DNA of 35,585 nt from Priapulus caudatus (GCF_000485595.1 NW_014577273.1:169461-205045); one strand, 5' to 3'; shown: positions 1-9,054, counted from the first letter of the stretch. Notes: generated by a model not told the origin, from the letters alone. Numbers and translations are program-made.

Positions 1-107
1 TGTATGTATGTATGTATGGTACATACATACATACATACATACATACATACATACATACATACATACATACATACATACATACATACATACATACATACAT
101 ACATACA

Positions 108-165
<58 letters not shown>

Positions 166-212
166 TATGTATGTATGTATGTATATGTATGTATGTGTGT
201 ATGCGTGTGCAT
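1..212. repeat. (TATG)n/(CATA)n tetranucleotide microsatellite that switches strand twice
   Basis: About 200 bases of a four-base repeat. It begins as TATG units, flips at the palindrome GTAC (19-22) to about 28 CATA units, and flips back at ACATATGT (133-140) to TATG units, decaying into GTGTATGCGTGTGC. The open frames across it (MYVCMYV, HTYIHTYI) are repeat translations, not genes. Confidence 0.97.
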
Positions 213-1918
213 GTAAGAGAGCGCTAAAGAGTAAGCTCTAGATAGAAAAGAGAAGAAATAGAGAGGAACGGAAGAGAGGACTAAGTTATTGACGCCCGAC
301 AGCGATTTCTAGCTAATCTTTAGAGTGCAAATAGGTACGATGTGCATTTACGCTGAAAGAAGCCAATAATCTTCACCTTTTATGATAGCAGCCGTAAAAT
401 CTCATTTCGCGTCATTTTTTATTTTTATAAACACGGGGAAAGCAGACGGACACCAGCATGTGCGGGCAGAATTAGAAAGGCACGAATCGTGAATGTAACC
501 TTCATCTTCCCGGAAACCAACAGCTTCACTATTTTAACAGTTTCATCGTGAGTGACATGCAGCTGTGTACTACGTCACTAATAACAAGACGCTTTGTTTC
601 GAATTTCACACAAATCTGTCATTTCCTTCACCGCCCATGCACTGATCGAACATTGCAAAATACACAATAACTGTTGCCGTTCCTACCGCGTTGTGAAAAA
701 TGCAACTCACAAGTCGGCAAAACAAAGTCATCATGTTCTGAGGATATTTCTGTGCTGGCGCAATATCGGCAAGATGAAATGCACGTTACGCGTTTTGTTT
801 CTGACGCGACAAACGACATCGATATAGTAGTGCGGCACCACCGATAGTTGAATTAGCAACGCTTGTTGCTGTCCGTCGGCAAACAACGTTGAATTGGTCG
901 CTGTAACTCCTTCTATCGCCTAACTGCCTCCGTCGCTGCGCTGCCCGTAAACGTTAGCTAAAAATCAATCTACGATAACCACGGTAAACTATAGTGGAGG
1001 GTCGTCGAGAAGCTCGCGGACGACGGTGATTGTCGTAGCGTGATTGTGTTATACCCTGCGTTCGCGTTCGCTTCTGGACGCTAGACTCAGTCGTAATCAA
1101 CGTGCGAGTTGAGACGCAGGGTGTGCTCGTATAAGAATAACGCATCATTGTTTGCCAGCGCTGGATAGCAGTGACCTCTCCAAGGCGGAAGTGGTTCTTG
1201 TAAAATCGCGGATTTAGAGGCAATCATCTTCCCATCGCAACTTTCCTTCACATCATCGTTATGTGGCGACGAGTAATTGATTACGGGTGAAAATGACTGC
1301 TAAGACGACCCGGGCTAAATCATTCGTCGCTAATGTCTATATAGTGACCTAAAACCTCACTGCTCTGTTTTTCCTGCACACAATACACTTCTCATCAGAG
1401 AATTTGTTTCGCCACTCGGTATTCTGCCACGAGAAAGAAGTACTATCTGTCAGTAATCGTTACAGCGTCTCTTCGCCTTAACTATATCACTAACTGCGCT
1501 GCCTGCACAGCATCGCTGATGGACACAGTTTTTGACAGAACACAAACGATTGAGTATTGACTACAGCGGCCTGGCGGTGACAACACACGTAAGCGTCGCT
1601 GGATGCGTGTTTCACGCGAGGTGTGAGGGAATGGGCAGGTGTTCACACCTCAGTGTTCATCGTGACAATGTTTTCTTGTGCACGGAGTATTTGTCGCCTG
1701 GGACTCACGTTATACTAATAACAATAAAAACGACGATCGTGTATACACACGCTGGTGACGATGGTGACAGAATAGGTGTTGTGTGCATTAGATACAGGTA
1801 AAGGTACGCAGGCGACATTTATGACCGGTTATAGCGATATATAATTGTCTAACATACACGCTGGAATGCATGGAGGGAACGCTGGAGGATATAGTTGAGA
1901 ATCCAATGACGATAACAA
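213..1918. other. Unique non-coding DNA, no gene recognised
   Basis: The first 75 bases are purine-rich (GAGA, AAGAGAAG). The rest is mixed-composition sequence with short open frames of at most 89 codons on both strands. None shows a signal peptide, a domain motif or convincing splice borders. It could be part of the intron that follows the NPF exon on the minus strand, because the next NPF exon must lie at lower coordinates. Confidence 0.6.
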
Positions 1919-2182
1919 TGTGGATGACGACGAAGATGAGGATGAGGATGAGGATGAAGATGAAGATAATGATGAGGCTGAGGATGTGGATGAGGATGAG
2001 GATAGGATGACGATGACGATGAGAATGACGATGAGAATGACGATGAGGATGAGGATGAGGATAAGGATGAGGATGAGGATGAGGATGAGGATGATGATGA
2101 TGATGATGAGGATGAGGATGAGGATGATGATGATGATGATGAGGATAAGGATGAGGATGAGGGTAAGGGTAAGGAGGAGGTT
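1919..2182. repeat. Imperfect GATGAG/GATGAC/GATGAT repeat, purine-rich on plus strand
   Basis: Hexamers GATGAG with GATGAC, GATAAG and GATGAT variants run for about 260 bases and end in GGGTAAGGGTAAGG. The plus-strand frame reads Asp-Glu and Met-Arg runs and the minus strand reads Leu-Ile and Ser runs. Reading-frame drift and the lack of any unique flanking coding sequence argue that this is a satellite rather than an acidic protein exon. Confidence 0.9.
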
Positions 2183-3027
2183 TAACTTTGTATGCATTGA
2201 TCGCACTAATTCACGACGTATCTTAGTTACACATCATATACGCATTTCTCACAACAACGGTCGATAATGGCGTCACTTAGAAAATTGATTTCTTTTAAAT
2301 TATTCTTAGTTCATCGACCTCCTATAAAAATTTTAAAAGATTAATGCCTAAAATCGAAGTTGGCTCATGATATAAAATATAAACTTACATTAGAGCAACA
2401 TAGACTTAATCACAGCCATTGATAAATGTCTAAGTCTAAATGCAAAATTTACAAATCAAATTTATACAGACGAAGTGATAAATATGTAATTTGCTGCATA
2501 TATGTTTTTAGAGAGCTTGAAAATATGCGCTTTCTCTTTCATTGATTTTTATGAACAGTTAGTGCTGCATACATGTTGTGCTTATGTTAATAGGTAAAAA
2601 GGACGTGATAGATTTTCTTAGATTTTACCCAGAAGTTTTAAGTGTTTAAAGATATGACAATTTCAATAGTTATTTTGTACTGAATAAGTAATATAAGTGG
2701 TAAATGCTATGTAGTTATCTATGTGTGCTATTTATTACTCACGTTATATCAGGGTTATATCACAACAATAGCACACCCCAAATAATATCGCCACACATGG
2801 TTAACGAAGAAACAGTAAACCGATATCACATTTAATATGATATTAAAAGTCTAAAATGATTCATCGCCGTGTGCAATTTTAAACCATTAATACCGTCAAT
2901 CAGGTATTGCCTAGTTATGTACGTAACTGCGTTCGATGAAATCATATGCAAGGAATTGAAACGCGTCCAATAGGAATGGCATTCTATAGGAATAGAAGGA
3001 CGCACACACTGCCGCAGTAAATGTCCA
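2183..3027. other. AT-rich unique DNA, no gene seen
   Basis: Strongly AT-rich stretch with no long open frame. The only local structure noticed is a small hairpin near 2401-2438, with arms TAGACTTA and TAAGTCTA enclosing 22 bases. Nothing else could be assigned. Confidence 0.5.
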
Positions 3028-3285
3028 TTGCTGATCATGTCAGCCATAAATTATCAACAATTGCTCCATTCGCTTCCATTCTGCATTTACATAAACGATA
3101 TACATGATTATGTGAATTTACGTAAATCGCTATACGGAACTATGTACGCTGCTGATATTGGCGACGGTGATTCCGTAATGGGGGAAACTGAAGCAGTTTT
3201 TCTCAAATCTTTAGTTAAGAGGGGATCATGTCCGCTGGCTGTAATAGTGCGCAGTAAAGTAGAAACGAATGAATCGAGCAGTTAG
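3028..3285 (+). mobile_element. Possible reverse-transcriptase relic of a non-LTR retrotransposon
   Basis: An 85-codon open frame starting at TTG (so probably no true start) contains QQLLHSLPFCIYINDIHD and, 14 residues after the INDI, YAADI. Non-LTR reverse transcriptases typically carry a QG..LGP-LLF-x-IY-INDL block, then about 15 residues later the catalytic Y/F-A-D-D. Here the glycine of QG is lost and the catalytic box reads Y-A-A-D, which would be inactive. Residues after that (GDGDSVMGETEAVFLKSL) are not recognisable. No other element parts (endonuclease, poly-A tail, target duplication) were found nearby. The match is short, so chance is a real alternative. Confidence 0.3.
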
Positions 3286-3396
3286 GTCGTCGTCCGAAAT
3301 AAATTTCTGAAGATATTTACGGTCGAACGAAACGGAAGCCCTTACTCAAATAAATCTGTCCAACCTACTGCTTGTCTTCATACGTTAGTTTTTAAG

Positions 3397-3615
3397 TAAA
3401 GGGTGCGTGCGTACGCCTGCACGCGCGCGCGTGTGTGTTTGCGTGCGCGTGTGTGTGCGTACGTGCGTGCGTGTGTATGTGAGTGCGTGCGTGTGTGCGT
3501 GCGTGCGTGAGTGTGTGCGTGTGTGTGCGTGTTTATGCGTGCGTACGTGCGTCTGTGTGTGTGCGCGTGTGTTTGCGTGCGTGTAAGCGTGCGTGCGTGT
3601 GTGCGTGACTGCATG
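3397..3615. repeat. (GTGC/GTGT)n alternating purine-pyrimidine tract
   Basis: About 215 bases of GT dinucleotides mixed with GTGC units, including ACGCGCGCGCGTG near its left end. The minus-strand HTHTRTHAR frames are repeat translations. It lies about 260 bp below the NPF exon, inside the predicted NPF intron. Confidence 0.95.
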
Positions 3616-3874
3616 TGTGCCGGTATACATCACATGGACATTAGACATGTCTGCATTCGCAGACGCTTGTGCGCTACTGCATGAATGTACGTATATGTGC
3701 GTTACGTAGTCTAGATGCAGCACGACCTCAGGGTGGATTCACTCAGTCTGTATATATGAGTGAGTCTAACGTTGCAAGCCTAGTAAAGATTGGTAGGCGT
3801 ACCATGAAGCGGCTGACATTGGCTCTGCGCCATACATACACAGCCATCTAATGGCGAACATTACAGACACTCAC

Positions 3875-4044
3875 CTCGGTCGGGCAAGGGTCGCCCAGAT
3901 CCTCTCCATATCTTTCAAGTACTTCTGCGCCTGGTCGTTGTTCTCTAGCCCCTGGCTTTCCGCCGCTGCCGGTCTGAACAGTTCCGACGCGAACAGCATG
4001 ATGCAGAATGTGACGACGAGTGCGTTGATTTCGAATTTTGTCAT
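3875..4044 (-). CDS. NPF: Neuropeptide F (NPF) precursor, first coding exon (partial gene)
   Basis: The ATG (4044) opens 56 full codons plus a split Arg codon. Residues 1-28 look like a signal peptide: hydrophobic core ALVVTFCIMLFAS, with a likely cut after AAA (26-28). The following peptide contains YLKDMERIWATLARPR, matching the C-terminal amphipathic helix and RPRF-amide end of arthropod NPF, the invertebrate NPY relative. NPFs are secreted neuronal or gut peptides acting through NPY-type GPCRs in feeding and related behaviour (family knowledge). The exon ends AG|GTGAGT at 3874, inside the penultimate Arg codon, the intron position conserved in NPY/NPF genes. The Phe-Gly-dibasic exon should follow at lower coordinates but was not found in the window. 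Unusual points: Ile-Trp (49-50) sits where NPFs usually have aromatic residues such as YY, and without splicing the frame hits TGA immediately. Predicted mature peptide: about 30 residues (E29 to F58). Confidence 0.85.
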
Positions 4045-4087
4045 TTTGATTTAGTAGTCGTTGCGTGGTTGTCGTTGCCTTGTGTTG

Positions 4088-4131
4088 AACTGTTGAATAC
4101 AAGTCGAAGCGCGTGGTTTAAATATTTGCAT
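4088..4131 (-). promoter_or_regulatory. Candidate NPF core promoter: TATA-like box overlapping an octamer
   Basis: On the minus strand TATTTAAA (4124-4117) lies about 30 bases before an initiator-like TTCAACAG (A at 4094 or 4091). This predicts a 5' leader of about 50 bases before the ATG at 4044 with no earlier ATG. A perfect octamer ATGCAAAT (4131-4124) touches the TATA-like box. The octamer is the classic POU-domain target, and POU factors are common in neurons. The placement is seen in the sequence; the function is inferred. Confidence 0.5.
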
Positions 4132-4158
4132 AACGGGTTATCAGATATTAGATACGCA

Positions 4159-4253
4159 GTATTATAGTTACTATTAGTATTACTATTAGTATTCGTTGTA
4201 CTATTGGTAGTACTGTTACTATTAGTATATACCATTACTATATAGTTATAGTT
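4159..4253. repeat. Degenerate ACTATTAGT short repeat upstream of NPF
   Basis: Loosely repeated ACTATTAGTATT units spaced 6-12 bases apart, immediately upstream of the NPF promoter. The minus-strand frame gives Ser-Thr-Asn runs, which are a consequence of the repeat. Confidence 0.7.
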
Positions 4254-4574
4254 CACTAAGTTAGTGAAGGTTAGATTGCGGTGCAAGGTGTTGACCTTGT
4301 GCAAAATTGGTTACCCAAGTTCCAGAGAATTCTACGATGCTTCTTACATTTTGTTCAGCATTGCCGTTCGAGAAGTTTCGTGCTTCTGGATCAATATTGC
4401 GGTTCGCACTTTTGACAAAGGATAATAAATAAAGGCTCAACTATGTGGCGTACTCCTATGTTGTTCCTCACTGACTATACCTCGGGTTCATTTAGTATCG
4501 TTTATTACTTCGATTCTTTCAATTTTCAATCAAATCGTAGAGGCCATCTTGAGGCTAACGTACTGCTATCTAAT
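4254..4574. other. Unique non-coding DNA upstream of NPF
   Basis: No open frame or splice pair of note. It probably belongs to the NPF 5' flank. No clear regulatory element was recognised beyond general AT-richness. Confidence 0.4.
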
Positions 4575-4732
4575 GCGAATTTTGATGTCTATTGCAGCTT
4601 CTAAATAACGATGCGAATTTTGATGTCTATTGCAGCTTCTAAATAACGATGCGAATTTTGATGTCTATTGCAGCTTCTAAATAACGATGCGAATTTTGCT
4701 GTCTAGTGCAGCTTATAAATAACGATGCGAAT
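4575..4732. repeat. 38-bp tandem repeat, four copies plus a partial fifth
   Basis: Copies start at 4575, 4613, 4651 and 4689, with a short fifth start at 4727. Each begins GCGAATTTTGATG, contains CTATTGCAGCTTC and ends AAATAACGAT. Copies 1-3 are identical. Copy 4 differs at a few positions (GCTGTCTAGTGCAGCTTAT), so the array grew recently from one edge. It is 530 bp upstream of the NPF ATG. Confidence 0.97.
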
Positions 4733-5361
4733 TCGAACAGCAGCGATCGCAAAACGTTTCCTCAACTGGCGCGGTGTCGCCCGAGGGCAATGTGAGACAA
4801 ACAGCGAAAGTTCTATAGCCATTATGAGCAAACATGTATGTTGTCTCCTGATAGCGCAATGTCAGCAGTGCTGGCAGCCGAATGAAAGATCTGTTTGCAA
4901 ACACGATGTTTTTAGTTGTGCACATCCTCGCGTTGAATTTCTTCGAAAACGGTTCTAATGAATTCCATCGATGTAAATCGATGGAGAAAGTAAAACTTTA
5001 ATTCGTTGCTACCGGAAGCCGATATACAATGACGAGCGACGTTTTCTGTGAATGTGTTCACGTGCTATTTACGGTACACAAACCTAATGTGATTTCTTTA
5101 ATTACGTTTCATTAAAGTCTTCGTAACTTCAAATAAAGGCTCGCCTTGAGCAGCGATATTTTCTCGCGTACTTCATGTTTTCCGCAATTAAAGGAACGCT
5201 TAATTCTAAGCGTAATTCAATTGTAGCGTTTGTGAATGAGAATATTCGTAATATCGCACAGGATCAGCGCTTAAAACAGAAATTTTTGATGAAATATATC
5301 CCCATTATTCTAATTTTCTTCGCTTATTACATCATTTAGGCAACAGATTACACTGGCACTA
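4733..5361. other. Unique non-coding DNA, no gene seen
   Basis: Open frames on both strands are at most 77 codons and overlap each other without domain motifs. Contains a short inverted repeat ATCGATGTAAATCGAT at 4968-4983. Confidence 0.45.
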
Positions 5362-5996
5362 TCCATCGACCCATGCATCCATCAATTTATCCATCCATCC
5401 ATTCATCCATTTATCTATCCATCCATCAATCCATCCATCCATGCCATCCAATCCATCCATCCATCCATCCATCCAGCCATGCTCATCCAATCCATCCATC
5501 ATCCCACTCCATCCGGATCCATCCATCGCATTCCATCCATCCCATCCACTCCATCCATCCATCCATCCATCCAGTCTATCGCACTCCATGCCATCCATCT
5601 ATCCGATACATCACATCCAATTCCATCCATCCAGCTCCATTCCAATTCATCCATCCATCGCATTCCATCCATCCATGCCATCCATCCATCCGATCCATCC
5701 GAGTCCTATTCCATCCATCACATCCATCCACCCAATCCAGATCCATCCATCCATCCATCCAATTCCTAATCCAAACCATCCATCCATCCATCCCTCCCGT
5801 CTCGTCCATCCGATCCAATCTATCCAGTCCATCCATGCATTTACATCCATCCATCCAAAATCCATCCTTACAATCCATTCATCCATCCAACCCATCCCAT
5901 CCCGTGTGACTCTCATCCATGCCATCCCATCCACCCGTGCCTTTCTTTTATCTATTCATCCATCAATCCATCCATCCATCCATCCATCTATCTATA
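5362..5996. repeat. (ATCC)n tetranucleotide array, about 630 bp
   Basis: Long imperfect CCAT/ATCC array interrupted by CCAATCC, CCGATCC, CACTCC and GCC variants. The long PSIHPSIHP (plus) and MDGWMDGWM (minus) frames are repeat translations. It ends in TCTATCTATATATA, grading into an AT tract. Confidence 0.97.
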
Positions 5997-6022
5997 TATA
6001 TATATATATAAATATATATATC
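5992..6022. repeat. (TA)n tract at the end of the ATCC array
   Basis: About 30 bases of alternating TA with one AAAT interruption, contiguous with the tetranucleotide array. Confidence 0.9.
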
Positions 6023-6699
6023 CCTATTATCTACTTCTGATATATATGAAGTCAATTTCCGACTTTATACACGCCTTTACTGCAAGTCCAACAGGAACAT
6101 TTTCTCGTTACAATAATTACATTCGTACATATTTATTCACGAACGACAGCGAGTTTAACAGTGAGCGGTCCATCGACGCGACGGATTATATAAAAGAATT
6201 CGAAATGACGTCGCTCCGAACATGATCGCAGACTTTGAAATGCGACAGGATAGCGAATGCCCAATGCACCGACATTACCAGCCCAGTACTGAATAGCCTC
6301 AGCATAAACGAGCTCCTGCGATCCGCAGCGAATTCATGCAATCCCGAGCCATTCACAGCATGGCTAATTCGGCACCACACACACACACACACACACAGAG
6401 ACAACCTGCTTAAGCCCATAGACAGAGAGTTTCTAGGGCGTTGAGAGCCGCTATTGCTATTGCGTTCGTTTGTCGACGTGAGAGCGTATCAAGTACCATC
6501 TTTATCGGCGAAGCTTCGCTCGCATACAAATGTTCGACGCCCGATTAGCATTCGAGCAATTCACGGACACTGATCTTGATAGGATGCCACGCGGTCACGT
6601 ACCACGGAGGAGAATGCGTCGTACGTGAGTCTTGCATGACGTTTGCGACACACGTATGAGTTTCACACGTGTGGACGCGTGTCGTACGTGCGCTTCACA
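6023..6699. other. Unique DNA with a short (CA)n at 6376-6397
   Basis: Open frames of 69-77 codons cross the CA tract in both directions and show no domain. From about 6600 onward the sequence already contains ACGTGAG and TTTCACAC words that foreshadow the minisatellite to the right. Confidence 0.45.
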
Positions 6700-6905
6700 C
6701 GGTGTTTACGTTACGTGTTGGTTTCACACAGTGATTGTGTTACGTTGCGGAATTCAGACGGTTTTTAGGTTACGTGTTGGTTTCACACAATGGTTGTGTT
6801 ACGCTGCGGAATTCAGACGGTTTTTTAGGTTACGTGTAAGCTTCGCGCAATTGTTGTTTTCACACCGTTCACAAAGATTTCACACCGTTTTTTAGGTTAC
6901 GCGTG
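6700..6905. repeat. 59-bp tandem repeat, about 2.5 degenerate copies
   Basis: GGAATTCAGACGG recurs at 6749 and 6808 (spacing 59), and GGTTTCACACA recurs with the same spacing at 6720 and 6779. A third degenerate copy follows to about 6900 (TTAGGTTACG at 6890). The 87-codon plus frame here (RLRVGFTQ, RLRVSFAQ) reflects the repeat. Confidence 0.85.
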
Positions 6906-7954
6906 TGTGGTGTACATGGTGATATGTAGTTCACATGAGTTTCACATGTTAGTAACTTAGTATGTAGCGTGAGTTTCACATGTTAGTAACTTAGTATGTA
7001 GCGTGGGATTCACATGTTATTATGTAGCGTGGGTTTCACATGTTAGTATATGTAGCGTGAGTTTTACATGTTAGTATGTAGCGTGGGTTTCACATGTTAG
7101 TATGTAACGTGGGTTTCACATGTTAGTATGTAGCGTGGGTTTTACATGTTAGTATGTAACATGGGTTTCACATGTTAGTATGTGTAGCGTGGGTTTTACA
7201 TGTTAGTATGTAGCGTGGGTTTCACATGTTAGTATGTAACGTGGGTTTCACATGTTATTATGTAGCGTGGGTTTCACATGTTAGTATGTAGCGTGGGTTT
7301 CACATGTTAGTATATGTATCGTGGGTTTTACATGTTAGTATGTAGCGTGGGTTTCACATGTTAGTATGTAACGGGGGTTTCACATGTTAGTATGTAGCGT
7401 GGGTTTTACATGTTTGTATGTAACATGGGTTTCACATGTTAGTATGTGTAGCGTGGGTTTTACATGTTAGTATGTAGCGTGGGTTTCACATGTTAGTATG
7501 TAACGTGGGTTTCACATGTTAGTATGTAACGTGGGTTTCACATGTTAGTATATGTAGCGTGGGTTTCACATGTTAGTATGGCGTGGGTTTCACATGTTAG
7601 TATGCAACGTGGGTTTCACATGTTAGTATGTAGCGTGGGTTTCACATGTTAATATGTAGCGTGGGTTTCACATGTTAGTATGTGTAGCGTGGGTTTCACA
7701 TGTTAGTATGTAGCGTGGGTTTCACATGCTAGTATGTGTAGCGTGGGTTTCACATGTTAGTATGTAGCGTGGGTTTCACATGCTAGTATGTAGCATGGGT
7801 TTCACATGGCGGTATGTAGCGTAGGTTTCACATGTTAGTATGTAACGTGGGTTTCACATGTTAGTATGTAACGTGGGTTTCACATGGCGGTATGTAGCAT
7901 GGGTTTTCACATGGCGGTATGTAGCGTGGGTTTCACATGGCGGTATGTATAGCG
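6906..7954. repeat. 26-bp minisatellite, roughly 40 copies
   Basis: The unit consists of GTGGGTTTCACATGTTAG followed by TATGTAGC. Variants carry TATGTAAC, TATATGTAGC or TATGTGTAGC (2-base insertions) and TTTTACATG. Near the right end several copies change CATGTTAGTATG to CATGGCGGTATG. The left end has longer degenerate units (TTAGTAACTTAG). The HTNM/HATYRHVK frames on the minus strand are repeat translations. There are no unique spacers between repeats, so it is not a CRISPR-like array. Confidence 0.97.
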
Positions 7955-8780
7955 TTACGTGTACGTGGTACGTATGTGTACGTGGGTTACAGAAGGCACG
8001 CGAGGTGCAAGTACGCAGCCGATTTTCGGCATTAGTAGAGCGAATCTCGCGCCACAACAGACGATTAACGATGCGAGAATAAAAAAAGCGCTTGTGTTGC
8101 TGTCATTGACGTGTCACCTACGTGATGTTTGAGTGTCCGCACGGATATAATCTTGCTGCATTCGCGAACATTCTAATGATCGCGATGAAGTGTCTGGTTA
8201 CATTATCAAAACGATGATTATTTATCATCGTATATTATAGCGTTACGTCTGCAATAATCGAATGCCTGTATTGTGTGTGATTATTGTAGTAATGGTCTAT
8301 AGTGTATATAGTAGATATAAACACAATCTATATTTTAATGTATTAATGATTAATCGATATAGCATTAGTATGTAATATAATCAAGAGCTAATAATACATT
8401 GTAGCATTGTTGATGTATTATTATTTCGAGATATATATAATGAGTTCTATTGTGTGCACAGTGGCAGTACACACACGTACGGACTTCCATTCCAGATTGC
8501 GCGTCTGCAGTAATGTTATATCGCGTTAATACAAGTCAAAGGTTTTTGTTCACCGCCTAATCGAATTTCCATTAGATTACGACCGACGACGACGACGACG
8601 ACGACGCCGCCGCACATTGTTGTATATCGGTGCCGCCCCCGGTTACTAATAGCCATCTCTCTCTCTAGGGAGGATGAATCGGTGCCCCCGGAGTCAAACT
8701 CGCGAGACTCCAAAGCAAACGAGCGATGCAGCGATAATTTTGAACGTTAACAGTCGTTAATGTTTGCTCTCAGCGCCGCT
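7955..8780. other. Unique DNA, mostly AT-rich, leading to a GC-rich promoter flank
   Basis: 8100-8460 is AT-rich with no gene. 8583-8614 is a short (GAC)n trinucleotide run followed by GCCGCC. 8650-8670 carries a short CT run. No exon was recognised. CpG density rises from about 8580 toward the promoter at 8.9 kb. Confidence 0.5.
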
Positions 8781-8821
8781 GCGTGGACGCCCACGCGCGC
8801 ACAACCGTCGGCCGGCCGACG
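8781..8821. promoter_or_regulatory. GC-rich inverted repeats upstream of a candidate promoter
   Basis: GCGTGG-ACGC-CCACGC (8781-8796) is a 6-bp stem hairpin, and CGTCGGCCGGCCGACG (8806-8821) is a perfect 16-bp palindrome. Both are exact by inspection and lie 125-170 bp upstream of the inferred start site. They may be dimer-binding sites; no factor is assigned. Confidence 0.35.
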
Positions 8822-8887
8822 TCTCACAGAGTGAAACATTCCGGCTGTCGTCTGTTTGATTTGCTTGAATGCATCGGCGAAAATCGG

Positions 8888-8949
8888 CCAATATTTGCCC
8901 GCCGGGGAGTCTTTAAATAGTATACCACCTTATACGCCCCGCGATTCAT
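8888..8949 (+). promoter_or_regulatory. Candidate core promoter (CCAAT, TATA-like, initiator)
   Basis: CCAAT lies at 8888-8892, TTTAAATAG at 8912-8920 with TATACC next to it, and an initiator-like TTCATT has its A at 8948. Spacing from the TATA-like boxes to the initiator is 27-34 bases, within the normal range. A strong splice donor follows 100 bases later, which makes the set more convincing than any one motif. Confidence 0.4.
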
Positions 8950-9048
8950 TCGCAATTCGATTTTGTGAGTTTATATATCGACGTCGCATTTCCTCTATGA
9001 GTTATTAGCGTTCTTACAGAGTTTACACGACGGCAGTATTTAGTATAG
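8948..9048 (+). other. Candidate non-coding first exon ending at a consensus donor
   Basis: The stretch from the inferred start (about 8948) to AG|GTGAGT (exon end 9048, donor 9049-9054) would be a leader of about 100 bases. Its only ATG (8997) opens ATG-AGT-TAT-TAG, a three-codon upstream frame, so the exon cannot encode protein in this form. Coding exons should lie to the right on the plus strand. None could be identified with confidence; the 14124-14190 candidate is described separately. The donor matches the consensus exactly. Confidence 0.35.
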
Positions 9049-9054
9049 GTGAGT

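Noticed and set aside
2160-2178. GGGTAAGGGTAAGG as telomere-like repeat
   Set aside because: Only two units, and it grades directly out of the GATGAG repeat; it is not the insect TTAGG repeat.
2401-2438. ATCACAGCCATT, the start of miR-2/13 family microRNAs
   Set aside because: The surrounding hairpin has only an 8-bp stem that excludes the motif from pairing, unlike a microRNA precursor.
1-3868. Second NPF exon (Phe-Gly-dibasic) inside the window
   Set aside because: Reading the plus strand for CC[AG]AA[CT]CT, the reverse of AG|RTTYGG, gave no match; the nearest (CAAATCT at 616 and TCAAATCT near 3204) lack the Gly codon needed for amidation.
6906-7954. Regular 26-bp repeats as a CRISPR array
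   Set aside because: Units abut without unique spacers, and the context is eukaryotic; it is a minisatellite.
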